From JB111 sp049856175 (lineage in GTDB: Bacteria; Actinomycetota; Actinomycetes; Actinomycetales; Actinomycetaceae): 64,000 nucleotides of DNA. How positions within the stretch are numbered: position 1 is the stretch's first letter; the number at the start of each line of letters is the position of its first letter. Both the position numbers and the translations under genes were made by a program. Location of the stretch: positions 186,001 through 250,000 of the forward strand of contig NZ_JBNDNA010000002.1 of NCBI RefSeq assembly GCF_049856175.1. The letters run 5' to 3'. The notes beneath the pieces were generated by a model that was not told the origin of the DNA, did not search any database, and was given only the letters and a program-made list of their open reading frames with translations. Below, one piece after another: positions 18,763-27,201 of this stretch.

Positions 18763-19466
18763 GCCAGCACCCCGTCCAGCGACGGTGGCAGCTCCGCGGC
18801 GCGGGACTCCTGGGCCCCCTGGCCGGCCGCGCGCCGCGCGCGCCGGACGGCGTCGTCGAGCGCGCGGAGCCGTTCGTCGTCGCCCGCGGCGGCCCGGGTG
18901 TCGCCGTAGCGGACGGCGTCGAACAGGCGACCGCCCCACGTGAGCTCGCCGGAGATCTCGGGCAGTGCGCGTGAGCCCAGGTCCGCGGCCTCGTGCGCCG
19001 TCAGGCCGGGGCGGTCCTCGATGAACGCGCGCTCGTCGAGCGAGCGCACGATGGCCCGGAACCGCTCGATCACGGCGCGGGAGTAGTCCCCGGACCGTGC
19101 GGCGGCGTCGGCGGCGGCGCGCAGGTCGCGCGAGTCGCGGTCGTCCTCGAAGAGCACCCCGGCCGGCTCCTCGACGCGCGCCCGGCGCCGTGCCCGGACC
19201 GGTCCGGAGAGCACGAGCGCGAGGACGACCACCACCGCGATGGCGCCGACGACGACGAGCGGCAGGATCTGGACGGGGATCGCGCCGCCCCCCTGGCCGA
19301 GTCCGTCGAACAGGTCCCCGACCCGGTCGAGGAGCCGGGAGAGGAACCCGGGGGAGTCGTCGTACATGCGGCGGGAGAGCTCCTCGACCGCCCAGTCGTG
19401 CGCCTCGGGCGCGTCGGGCGTGACGGGGACGTCCGCCGGCCACCGGGTGGGCGGGAGGTCAGGCAC
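18759..19466 (-). CDS. DUF4129 membrane protein
   Basis: 235 aa. N-terminal extracytoplasmic part, one membrane helix (VQILPLVVVGAIAVVVVLAL), and a cytoplasmic C-terminal domain with RDLRAAADAAARSGDYSRAV, then the LDERAFIEDRPGLTAHEAAD signature and FDAVRYGDTRA, as in DUF4129 (also seen fused to transglutaminase-like proteins). The frame is open further upstream but the GTG at 19466 gives the conserved start and overlaps the previous stop by 8 nt. Part of the MoxR operon; function unknown. Confidence 0.82.
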   Translation of the reverse strand: MPDLPPTRWPADVPVTPDAPEAHDWAVEELSRRMYDDSPGFLSRLLDRVGDLFDGLGQGGGAIPVQILPLVVVGAIAVVVVLALVLSGPVRARRRARVEEPAGVLFEDDRDSRDLRAAADAAARSGDYSRAVIERFRAIVRSLDERAFIEDRPGLTAHEAADLGSRALPEISGELTWGGRLFDAVRYGDTRAAAGDDERLRALDDAVRRARRAAGQGAQESRAAELPPSLDGVLA

Positions 19467-20802
19467 GGTTCGAGGCGGCGCGCGCGAGCTGGACGTCGAG
19501 CCCCTCGCGGCGCATCCGCTGGTCGATGTAGACGAGGGAGGCCACGCCGGCCGTGAACGGGGTGATGATGAGGTTGACGAGCACCGAGGCCAGCGAGGTG
19601 AGGACGATGACCAAGGCGTCGGACAGCCCCATCGCACCCCCGACGAGCCCGATCGGCAGGGACACGACGCCGCCGACCACGACGGCGATGATGGCGGCGA
19701 GGATGTAGATCCCCACGATCCGCCAGGTCGAGCCCGACGACAACGACCACGAGCGGGAGACGGCCCGCCCGGGGCCGGCCTTCTCCAGGACCACGGCCGG
19801 GTAGGACAGGGACAGGCGGGTCATGACGATGAAGGCGGGGATCGCCGAGCCGATGGCGATGAGGAGGGTGACGGCGACCGCCGTGACCATCCCCCCGGTC
19901 GAGGACCCCGACGTCGAGCCGGCGATCGCGGCGACGAACGCGAAACCGACGACCGACATGACGATGACGGTGACGAACATCAGAGCGAAGGCGATGAGGC
20001 CGAGCAGGAGGCTGAGCCCGACGAGCGAGAGGATCCGCCCCTTGACGGCCTGCCACACCTGGCCGATGGTCGCGCGCTCGCCGATCGCCGAGCGGCTGAC
20101 CGAGACCACGAGGGCGCCCGTCGCGATGAGGGAGGTCAGCGCACCGACGACGAGGAGCGCGAAGCTCGTCAGCCCCTGGACCCCGGCCGACTCCTCGATC
20201 GTCAGCGACTGGCTCGCGTTCGTCGACGCCCAGCTCGCCGCGAGGGACAGCACCACGGTGAGCACGCTGACCACACCCGAGTAGAAGAACATCGTGCCCG
20301 GGTTGTGCCTGACGGCCCGGAAGGCGCCCTCGATGACCTCGCCGACGCGCAGCGGTCGGAGCGCCACGATGCCCGGCTGACCGCCCGCCAGACTGTCGGC
20401 GACCCAGGCGCCCGAGCCCGGGGCGTCGGCGGCGCCGTACTGCCCGTAGCCGGACGGGCCGCCCGCCGGGGGAGCGCCCCACTCGACGGGTGGTGGCGTC
20501 GTGCCGGCGCCGTACTGGCCGTACTGGTCGTAGGTGGGCTGCTGCCCGGGTGGCGGGGTCGTGCCGGCGCCGTACTGGCCGTAGGTGGGCTGCTGACCGG
20601 GAGGCGGCGTCGTGCCGGCGCCGTACTGCCCGTACTGCCCGTAGGTGGGCTGCTGACCGGGAGGCGGCGTCGTGCCGGTGCCGTACTGCCCGTACGCCGG
20701 CGGCCCGCCGGCTGCGCCGGGGTCGCCGGCACCCCAACCGTGCTGACCGGGGTCGCCCCACGGGCCCTGGTCCGGCCCTCGCCCCGTGCCACCCTGCGTC
20801 AT
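19459..20802 (-). CDS. GDPD membrane-domain-like protein with Gly/Pro/Tyr repeat N-terminus
   Basis: 447 aa. The first 150 residues are repeats of GTTPPPGQQPTYGQYGQYGA type, rich in Gly, Pro, Gln and Tyr, likely disordered and cytoplasmic. From about residue 155 (LRPLRVGEVIEGAFRAVRHN) follow about six membrane helices in the pattern of the glycerophosphoryl diester phosphodiesterase membrane domain, without any GDPD catalytic domain. First gene of the DUF4129/DUF4350/moxR/DUF58 operon; it resembles the Rv3689 position of the mycobacterial cluster. The ATG at 20802 has GGAGGCGGG directly upstream. Divergent from mtrA, 95 bp apart. Confidence 0.78.
   Translation of the reverse strand: MTQGGTGRGPDQGPWGDPGQHGWGAGDPGAAGGPPAYGQYGTGTTPPPGQQPTYGQYGQYGAGTTPPPGQQPTYGQYGAGTTPPPGQQPTYDQYGQYGAGTTPPPVEWGAPPAGGPSGYGQYGAADAPGSGAWVADSLAGGQPGIVALRPLRVGEVIEGAFRAVRHNPGTMFFYSGVVSVLTVVLSLAASWASTNASQSLTIEESAGVQGLTSFALLVVGALTSLIATGALVVSVSRSAIGERATIGQVWQAVKGRILSLVGLSLLLGLIAFALMFVTVIVMSVVGFAFVAAIAGSTSGSSTGGMVTAVAVTLLIAIGSAIPAFIVMTRLSLSYPAVVLEKAGPGRAVSRSWSLSSGSTWRIVGIYILAAIIAVVVGGVVSLPIGLVGGAMGLSDALVIVLTSLASVLVNLIITPFTAGVASLVYIDQRMRREGLDVQLARAASNRA
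20493..20697 (-). repeat. 60/51/60-bp coding tandem repeats
   Basis: Near-identical units beginning GGCGTCGTGCCGGCGCCGTA repeat with spacings of 60, 51 and 60 bp inside the N-terminal part of the membrane protein gene, encoding the PPPGQQPTYGQYG modules. The 9-bp length difference removes one three-residue GQY copy. Copy number is likely variable between strains. Confidence 0.85.
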
Positions 20803-20885
20803 CCCGCCTCCGTCTCGGTCCACTGCGCGCCATCGTGCCACGCATCCACGGCGCGCCCGCCCGCAGAAGTACCCGGTCCGTGTAG

Positions 20886-20891
20886 GACACT
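20886..20891 (+). promoter_or_regulatory. Probable -10 box of a leaderless mtrA transcript
   Basis: GACACT ends 6 nt before the mtrA ATG and no Shine-Dalgarno sequence is present. The same hexamer and spacing precede the phosphatase gene at 6702. No clear -35 or MtrA direct-repeat site is seen in the 95-bp divergent region. Confidence 0.5.
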
Positions 20892-20897
20892 GGTCGT

Positions 20898-21581
20898 ATG
20901 AGTTCTCGCCTCCTTGTCGTCGACGACGACGTCGCCCTGGCCGAGATGATCGGGATCGTCATGCAGTCGGAGGGGTTCGACGTCGTGCATGTCGCCGACG
21001 GTGCCGCGGCCCCCGAGACGTTCCGGCAGACGCACCCGGACATCGTCCTGCTCGACCTCATGCTCCCCGGGCTCGACGGCATCCAGATCTGCCGCATCAT
21101 CCGGGCGGAGTCCGACGTCCCCATCGTCATGCTCACGGCACGGTCGGACACGCTCGACGTCGTCGCCGGTCTCGAGGCCGGTGCGGACGACTACGTGCAG
21201 AAGCCGTTCAAGCCCAAGGAGCTCGTGGCCCGGATCCGGGCGCGGCTGCGCCGGCAGGACGACGTCGACCCCGAGCGTCTGCGCATCAGCGACCTCGACA
21301 TCGACGTCGCCGCCCACGAGGTCCGACGCGGCGAGGAGCTCATCGCGCTCACGCCGCTGGAGTTCGACCTCGTCGTCGCGCTCGCGCGCAAGCCGCGCCA
21401 GGTCTTCACGCGCGAGCAGCTCCTCGAGACGGTGTGGGGCTACCGGCACTCGGCGGACACCCGGCTCGTCAACGTCCATGTCCAGCGCCTGCGGGCCAAG
21501 GTGGAGCTCGACCCGGACAACCCGCAGGTGGTCGTCACCGTGCGGGGCGTCGGGTACCGGGCGGGACCCGTCCAGGCGTGA
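20898..21581 (+). CDS. mtrA: Two-component response regulator MtrA
   Basis: 227 aa, OmpR/PhoB type. Receiver domain with acidic pocket D9/D10, phospho-acceptor D53 in VLLDLMLPGLDG, Thr in IVMLTARSD and Lys in YVQKPFKPKEL. The C-terminal winged helix ends VRGVGYRAGP. The spacing and the FKPKELVARIRARLRR linker are highly characteristic of actinobacterial MtrA, the essential regulator of cell-wall hydrolases and division genes. Followed by mtrB (4-nt overlap) and lpqB, the canonical order. Confidence 0.97.
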   Translation: MSSRLLVVDDDVALAEMIGIVMQSEGFDVVHVADGAAAPETFRQTHPDIVLLDLMLPGLDGIQICRIIRAESDVPIVMLTARSDTLDVVAGLEAGADDYVQKPFKPKELVARIRARLRRQDDVDPERLRISDLDIDVAAHEVRRGEELIALTPLEFDLVVALARKPRQVFTREQLLETVWGYRHSADTRLVNVHVQRLRAKVELDPDNPQVVVTVRGVGYRAGPVQA

Positions 21582-23395
21582 GTCCCTCCGACGAGGCGGC
21601 GGGCAGCGACCGTCCGTCGGCCACGTCGGACGGCCGGGACGACGACGCCGGAGCGAACCGGACGCCCGGGCCCGGCGCGTCGGGATCGGGGCCCGGGACT
21701 GCGACCGGTGGGCCCGCGCGCGGGCGGATCGGTGCGACGCCGCCCCGACGGTCGTGGCGCGCCCGCGTGCGGCGCCGTGCCCTCGATCTCGCCCGCAGCT
21801 GGCGCGGCTCGCTGGCCGTACGCGTGGTCACGGTGACCGTGATCGGCGGGCTGCTCGGCCTGAGCATCATCGGCGCGGTGATCTCCGTCGAGATCCGCGA
21901 CCGTCTGTTCGACGGCAGGCTCGAGCAGGTCATCGCCGACGCCGCCGAGCGGGCCAGCGAGGCGCAGGCGGACATGGACGACTCCACCGCCTCCACGCCC
22001 AGCCAGGTGCAGACGCTCGCGACGGACATCGTCGAGCTCAGCCAGGGGGCGACCGCCGGGGTCGTCGGCACCGTCATCACCCGCGACGAGCAGCATGCGA
22101 CCGGGCCGACGATCCCCGAGCCGACCAGCTCGACCGTCATCCGGGACGCCATCACCGAGGAGATGCACGCGGCCGTCGAGCCCGGCTCGTCGCTGCACTG
22201 GCAGTCGGTCACGCTGACCATCGACGGCGAGGAGGTGCCGGCGATCGTCGTCGGCGCGCCGGTCCTCCTGCCGATCGCCGGGGAGTACGAGCTCTACACC
22301 GTTTACGGTCTCCAGCCCGAGCAGCAGATGATCGCCGTCGTCACGTCCGTGCTCGGGGTCGCGGCGCTCGCGCTCGTCGCCCTCGTCGCGGCGATGGTCG
22401 CGCTTGTGCTGCGCTGGGTGCTGCGGCCGATCCGGCAGGCGTCGCGCACGGCCGAGCGGCTCGCGGCCGGGCTCCTCGACGAGCGGATGGACGTGCGCGG
22501 GTCCGACGAGGTGGCGCGGCTGGCCGAGTCGTTCAACGAGATGGCGGACTCGCTGCAGCAGCAGATCAGCGACATGTCCGAGCTCTCCCGCCTCCAGCAG
22601 CGGTTCGTCTCGGACGTGTCCCACGAGCTGCGCACGCCGCTGACGACGATCCGCATGGCGGCGGACCTCATCCACGACCGGCGCGACGACTTCGACCCGC
22701 CCGTGCGCCGCTCCGCCGAGCTGCTGGTCGCGCAGATCGAGCGGTTCGACCACATGCTCGCCGACCTGCTCGAGATCTCCCGCTTCGACGCGGGCGCCGC
22801 CATCCTCGAGGTGGGACCCACGGACCTCGCCGAGCTGGTGGACGGGGTCGTCGAGGGGCATGCCATCCTCGCCGAGCGCAAGGGCTCCGTCGTGTCCGTG
22901 CACCGTGCGACGCCGAGCTGCACGGCCGAGGTCGACGCGCGCCGGATCGAGCGAGTCCTGCGCAACCTGCTCGTCAACGCGATCGAGCACTCGGAGGGAC
23001 GGCCGATCGAGATCACGGTCGCCGAGGACGAGCGCACGGCCGCGGTCCTCGTCCGGGACCACGGCGTGGGCATGTCGGAGGAACAGGCCGACCGGGTCTT
23101 CGACCGGTTCTGGCGCGGCGACACGGCGCGTACCCGCACCACCGGTGGCACCGGGCTCGGCCTGTCGATCGCCCAGGAGGACGTCGGGCTGCACGGCGGC
23201 ACGCTTGCCGCGGCCGGACGCACGGGGCAGGGCGCCGCGTTCCTGCTCACCCTCCCGCGCCAGGACGGCAGCCCGGTCGGGCCGTCCCCGATCGAGCTGT
23301 GGCCCGGAGACTCCACCGTCGAGCCGACCCTGGCCGCCCCGCTCGTCGGGCTCGCCGGGCCGACAGGTGGCGAGCGCATCGAGGAGGGGCGATGA
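21578..23395 (+). CDS. mtrB: Sensor histidine kinase MtrB
   Basis: 605 aa. A 65-residue disordered N-terminus, membrane helix VTVTVIGGLLGLSIIGAVIS, extracytoplasmic sensor region of about 150 residues, second helix (VLGVAALALVALVAAMVALV), HAMP domain, HisKA with FVSDVSHELRTPLTTIR (phospho-His about residue 349) and HATPase with N-box LLVNAIEHS, DHGVGMS and TGGTGLGLSIA. Phosphorylates MtrA. The GTG start overlaps the mtrA stop; the end overlaps lpqB (ATGA). Confidence 0.96.
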   Translation: MSPSDEAAGSDRPSATSDGRDDDAGANRTPGPGASGSGPGTATGGPARGRIGATPPRRSWRARVRRRALDLARSWRGSLAVRVVTVTVIGGLLGLSIIGAVISVEIRDRLFDGRLEQVIADAAERASEAQADMDDSTASTPSQVQTLATDIVELSQGATAGVVGTVITRDEQHATGPTIPEPTSSTVIRDAITEEMHAAVEPGSSLHWQSVTLTIDGEEVPAIVVGAPVLLPIAGEYELYTVYGLQPEQQMIAVVTSVLGVAALALVALVAAMVALVLRWVLRPIRQASRTAERLAAGLLDERMDVRGSDEVARLAESFNEMADSLQQQISDMSELSRLQQRFVSDVSHELRTPLTTIRMAADLIHDRRDDFDPPVRRSAELLVAQIERFDHMLADLLEISRFDAGAAILEVGPTDLAELVDGVVEGHAILAERKGSVVSVHRATPSCTAEVDARRIERVLRNLLVNAIEHSEGRPIEITVAEDERTAAVLVRDHGVGMSEEQADRVFDRFWRGDTARTRTTGGTGLGLSIAQEDVGLHGGTLAAAGRTGQGAAFLLTLPRQDGSPVGPSPIELWPGDSTVEPTLAAPLVGLAGPTGGERIEEGR

Positions 23396-25263
23396 CGACA
23401 GGATCGGCGGCGAGGGCCGTGTCGGGTGCGTCTGCGGTGTCGGGTGCGTCGGGTGTGTCGCCGGCGGGGACCCTGTCGGCTGCGGCCACCCGTGCGCCGG
23501 GTGGTGCGGGTACGCCGACCGGGCCGGCCCGAGGGCTCGTCCGAGGTGTGCGTGGCGTGCGACGTGTCCGGGCCGTGCGCAGGGTCGCGTCCCGCCTGGT
23601 GGCCCTGCTGCTGGCCCTGGCGGTCCTCGCGGGCTGCGCGCAGCTGCCCGGCTCCGGCCCGGTGAACGCCGCCGACCCGACGGTGAGCGCCGCACCCTCG
23701 CTCGGTCTGTATGCGCGGGGACCCCAGGCGGGCGCCACGCCCGACGAGATCGTGCGCGGGTTCCTCGCCGCGAGCGCGACCGGCTTCGCCGACGACTTCT
23801 CGGTCGCGCGGGAGTTCCTCGGGGGCGGCGCCACCTCGGCGTGGCAGCCGCTCGCGCAGGTGCGCGTGTACGCGGACTCCGAGGAGCCGGAGATCGCCAC
23901 CACCGATGACGGCGGCGTGTCCGTGACGACGCAGATGTTCGCGGTGATCGACGGCTCGGGACACTACGCCGAGGCCGCGAGCGACCAGGACATCCGCACG
24001 GACTTCACGCTCGCGAGGGACGACGACGGCGAGTGGCGGATCATCGACCTCGAGGACGGCGTGCTGCTCTCCGCCGAGTCGTTCTCCGTCCAGTACGTCG
24101 CGGCACCGCTGTACTTCCCCGCGGCCGACGGCGAGACCGTCGTCGCCGACCTGCGGCACTATCCGCGCCAGAACCTCGCCTCCTCGCTGGTCCAGGGCGT
24201 GCTCGGTGGCCCGTCGGCCTGGCTCGAGCCGGCCGTCATGACGCCTGCCCCTGTCTCCACGCGTCTCCTGCTCAGCTCCGTGGACGTCGCCGACGGCGTG
24301 GCGACCGTCGACCTGACCGACGACGTCCTCGAGGCCTCTAACCGCGAGCGCGAGCTCCTCGTGGCACAGCTCCGGCGGACGCTGTCGGCGGTCCCGGGGG
24401 TCTCCGACGTCACGGTGACCGTCGGCGGGAACGCGCTTGCCATCGGCTCGGTGCCGGAGCTTCCGGCCTACCCCTACACGCCCCAGCCGCTGCTGGCGGT
24501 GGCCGATGACGAGCTCGTCGAGCTCGACGGCGGGCTGGAGGTGCGCGTGACCGGCGCGGCGGCGCCCCGCACCGGGGTGGTCTCGGCCCCGGCCGGCTCG
24601 CCGGCGGACCCGCCCGACGGACAGGTCTACCTCGACGGCCCGACCCGCATGATGGCGGCACCGACGGCCGGCCGCAGCGCCCGCCTCGTCGTGTCCGGGA
24701 CCGAGCTCGTCGCCCCCTCGATGGACCGTTACGGCTGGGCGTGGACCGGCGAGCGGACCAACGCAGGCACCCTGCGCGCCGCCCTGCCGAGCGGCGGTAC
24801 TTCCGAGATCGACGCACCCTGGCTCGACGGGTCGGTCGTGCGCGCCGTGCGCGTCTCGCGGGAGGGAGCCAGGGCGGCGGTGATCCGCGAGCAGGGCGGC
24901 TCGATCCTCGTCGAGGTCTCGGGCGTCCAGCGCGGTCCCGACGACGAGCCGCGCTCGCTCGGCACCTCGCAGGCGCGGGTCGGGGTCGGTCTCGTCGACG
25001 CGACGGACCTCGCCTGGATCGATGCCACGACGCTCGTGGTGCTCGGCCGCACGGCCACGGACCCGGCCCCCCGGCCTTATCTCGTCAGCATCGGAGGGGA
25101 CACCGAGCCGCTGCCCGTCCTCCAGGGCGCCGTGGCGCTCACGGCCGGCCGGGGCGGGACGAGCGTGGTGCTGCAGACCTCGGACCTCGGCATCTACGAG
25201 CGCACCGGTGCCTCGTGGACGCGTATCGCGGAGGGACTGTCCGACCCGACCTTCCCCGGTTGA
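23392..25263 (+). CDS. lpqB: Lipoprotein LpqB, MtrAB accessory factor
   Basis: 623 aa. Lipobox LAVLAGC with C82 as lipidated cysteine, then QLPGSGPV typical of LpqB, a GerMN-type sporulation/spore-germination domain (about residues 220-370: VVADLRHYPRQNLASSLVQG; GVATVDLTDDVLE) and a C-terminal beta-propeller-like part. In mycobacteria LpqB contacts MtrB outside the membrane and modulates MtrA phosphorylation. The ATG overlapping the mtrB stop leaves an unusually long 68-residue stretch before the hydrophobic core; in-frame GTGs near 23548 would give a normal signal peptide. Confidence 0.93.
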   Translation: MTTGSAARAVSGASAVSGASGVSPAGTLSAAATRAPGGAGTPTGPARGLVRGVRGVRRVRAVRRVASRLVALLLALAVLAGCAQLPGSGPVNAADPTVSAAPSLGLYARGPQAGATPDEIVRGFLAASATGFADDFSVAREFLGGGATSAWQPLAQVRVYADSEEPEIATTDDGGVSVTTQMFAVIDGSGHYAEAASDQDIRTDFTLARDDDGEWRIIDLEDGVLLSAESFSVQYVAAPLYFPAADGETVVADLRHYPRQNLASSLVQGVLGGPSAWLEPAVMTPAPVSTRLLLSSVDVADGVATVDLTDDVLEASNRERELLVAQLRRTLSAVPGVSDVTVTVGGNALAIGSVPELPAYPYTPQPLLAVADDELVELDGGLEVRVTGAAAPRTGVVSAPAGSPADPPDGQVYLDGPTRMMAAPTAGRSARLVVSGTELVAPSMDRYGWAWTGERTNAGTLRAALPSGGTSEIDAPWLDGSVVRAVRVSREGARAAVIREQGGSILVEVSGVQRGPDDEPRSLGTSQARVGVGLVDATDLAWIDATTLVVLGRTATDPAPRPYLVSIGGDTEPLPVLQGAVALTAGRGGTSVVLQTSDLGIYERTGASWTRIAEGLSDPTFPG

Positions 25264-25286
25264 CCCCCTCACACCCGCCATATCGG

Positions 25287-25371
25287 CGAGTGAGCGGCGT
25301 TCTGCCTGGCGAGTGAGCGGGGTTCGGTCGGGCGTCAGGGCGAGTGAGCGGGGTTCGGTCGGGTACGTGGG
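25287..25371 (+). repeat. CGAGTGAGCGG intergenic repeats, copy A
   Basis: The word CGAGTGAGCGG occurs at 25287-25297, 25310-25320 and 25341-25351 (spacings 23 and 31 bp), each followed by a G/T-T-C-rich tail. The reverse complement of the same word recurs with 23-bp spacing at 59450-59483. Confidence 0.8.
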
Positions 25372-25586
25372 CGCGGGTGTGCCTGGCGGTCAGCGCGGTT
25401 CCGTCGGGCGCCAGGGCGTGCCCTCGCGAACAGCCCGCTGCCGCGTCGCGAGGGGCGCCGTATCCGCGGCTTCGCCGCGAAGGTGCGTTCTGTCCTCACG
25501 GTCGCCGAGGCAGTGACCAAAGTGGTGAGTCAGTGCCCCGCGTCGGTTGACTCGGCGGATACCTGACTGACTCACCGCCTGTCCGG

Positions 25587-25721
<135 letters not shown>

Positions 25722-25750
25722 ACGGGGATCAGGCTCTCGGCAGTATGTCC

Positions 25751-25810
25751 GCCGCCCGCCGCCCGCCGCCCGCCGCCCGCCGCCCGCCGCCCGCCGCCCG
25801 CCGCCCGCCG
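25751..25810. repeat. 7-bp GCCGCCC tandem repeat
   Basis: About eight and a half uninterrupted copies of GCCGCCC sit 107 bp before comF. A slippage-prone microsatellite; part of it may also reflect the poor assembly on its left. Confidence 0.7.
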
Positions 25811-25916
25811 TCGGCCGTCCGCCGTCACGGGCCCACAGGTGCCTCTGCCACGCCCCCGCCCACGGGGTCGGTACGCCGCCTGCTCAGGCCCCGGCCGGAG
25901 CGGTGATCCTCTTCCG

Positions 25917-26972
25917 GTGAGGGATCGCCAGAGTGTGCGCGGGAGATTGCCAGGGCCGCTCGACCGGGTGGGGTCGGACCGCGCGCGCGGGAGGTCGCCG
26001 GGGCTGCCTGCCGGCTCGGGGTCCGACCGTGTGCTCGAGACGTTGACCGGGCCACTCGCCCGGTCGGTGGCCGATCGTGTGCGAAGCAGCTCGCCGGCCC
26101 GGTCGGCGGGCCGGTCCGCGCTCCGCGACGTCCTCGAGCTCGTCGTGCCGGCGGAGTGTTCCGGTTGCGGCACGTGGGGCACCGCGCTGTGCCGGACATG
26201 CCGCTCGTTGCTGGCCGCCGGACCGCGCGAGTGCACCGACGGAGCGCCCCTGCTCGCCGGGTTCGACGAGCCGGTCCTGCGCACCTGGGCGATCGGCGAC
26301 TACCGCGGTCCGCTGCGCCGCATCGTCGTCGACTGGAAGACCGGGCGCTGCGGCCACCTGAGGCGCAGCCTGCCCGCCGCCGGCCGGGGCGCCGGCGCCA
26401 GGCTGTGGCCGCACGTCGCGGACGCGATCAGCGGGACCACGCTGCTGGTGGTCCCGGCGCCCTCCGGCCCCGCACGCCGACGCCACGGCATGCTCGTCGC
26501 CGCCGAGCTGGCCGACGCCGTGGCCGCGGGCATGGCCGACGCGTCCTCCGGACGGGTCGCTGCCGCGTCGGAGAACGGGCTCGCCGGCTTGCTGCCGCGA
26601 GACGCCGACGCGTCCTCCGGACGGGTCGCTGCCGCGCCGGAGAACGGGCTCGCGGGCACGCCGTCGGGAGACGCAGGCGCGACCTCCGCACCGCCGGTGG
26701 CACGGCCGCTGCACGTGGCGTCCGTGGATCTCCTGCGGCGCGCGGGCGGACCGGCGCGCCAGCGCGGTTCCTCGGCGCGCGGGCGCGTGGCGAACCGCAG
26801 CCGGGCACCGGTCCTCCGGGCGTCGGTCCCGACCGGCACCGCGGTCCTGCTCGTCGACGACGTCGTTACCACCGGCGCCACGCTCGCCGCCTGTGCAGGG
26901 GCGCTGCGCGCGGCCGGCGCCGTCGTCGTGGGGGCGCTCGTCGTCGCCGGTGCGCCCGCCCCCGGACGGTGA
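25917..26972 (+). CDS. comF: ComF family phosphoribosyltransferase-like protein
   Basis: 351 aa from the GTG at 25917, which has GATCCT exactly 6 nt upstream as at other leaderless starts; GTG 25935 is an alternative. The conserved part begins about residue 70: LELVVPAECSGCGTWGTALC with CxxC...CxxC zinc-type cysteines, then the PRTase loop VLLVDDVVTTGATLAAC. ComF helps internalise or process transforming DNA in competent bacteria; its actinobacterial role is unclear. An insert at about residues 205-255 carries two 23-residue repeats. The usual ComF core otherwise looks intact, including ARRRHGM. comF after lpqB is a common actinobacterial order. Confidence 0.85.
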   Translation: MRDRQSVRGRLPGPLDRVGSDRARGRSPGLPAGSGSDRVLETLTGPLARSVADRVRSSSPARSAGRSALRDVLELVVPAECSGCGTWGTALCRTCRSLLAAGPRECTDGAPLLAGFDEPVLRTWAIGDYRGPLRRIVVDWKTGRCGHLRRSLPAAGRGAGARLWPHVADAISGTTLLVVPAPSGPARRRHGMLVAAELADAVAAGMADASSGRVAAASENGLAGLLPRDADASSGRVAAAPENGLAGTPSGDAGATSAPPVARPLHVASVDLLRRAGGPARQRGSSARGRVANRSRAPVLRASVPTGTAVLLVDDVVTTGATLAACAGALRAAGAVVVGALVVAGAPAPGR

Positions 26973-27037
26973 TCCAGCGCCCCCGCCGCCCGGTGTCCCC
27001 GGGTGTCCGGCCGGTGTCCGGGACGCGTCGGACCAGG

Positions 27038-27043
27038 TAACGT
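27038..27043 (+). promoter_or_regulatory. -10-like box of the hpf leader transcript
   Basis: TAACGT lies 6 nt before an ATG at 27050 that opens a 25-codon ORF, and 164 nt before hpf. It is the only good TAnnnT box seen in the comF-hpf spacer. Confidence 0.45.
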
Positions 27044-27049
27044 TGCTGC

Positions 27050-27127
27050 ATGGAGCCACCCGGGACGCGGATGCGCGGCGGGTGGCTGCGTCGTCCCCGA
27101 GGCGGGAGGAGGTGCTCGGCATCCTGA
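27050..27127 (+). CDS. Putative leaderless leader peptide upstream of hpf (25 aa)
   Basis: An ATG 6 nt after a TAACGT box opens a 25-codon frame starting MEPPGTRMRGG and ending RRCSAS, with seven arginines and one cysteine. It ends 74 nt before hpf. Its spacing matches the leaderless starts of other genes in this window, so it may be translated from the first base and couple ribosome behaviour to hpf expression. No homologue is recalled; it could be fortuitous. Confidence 0.35.
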   Translation: MEPPGTRMRGGWLRRPRGGRRCSAS

Positions 27128-27201
27128 CCGGCGCCGTGCGCGCCGAGGCACCACCGGCGGGCCCGTCACGCTCGCCCTCGCACCGACCGATGGAGGTCAC
27201 C

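Noticed and set aside
20989..25263. A 1424-codon open frame through mtrA, mtrB and lpqB
   Set aside because: Only the last part (lpqB, from 23392) is a real protein; the rest is an out-of-frame shadow of mtrA/mtrB.
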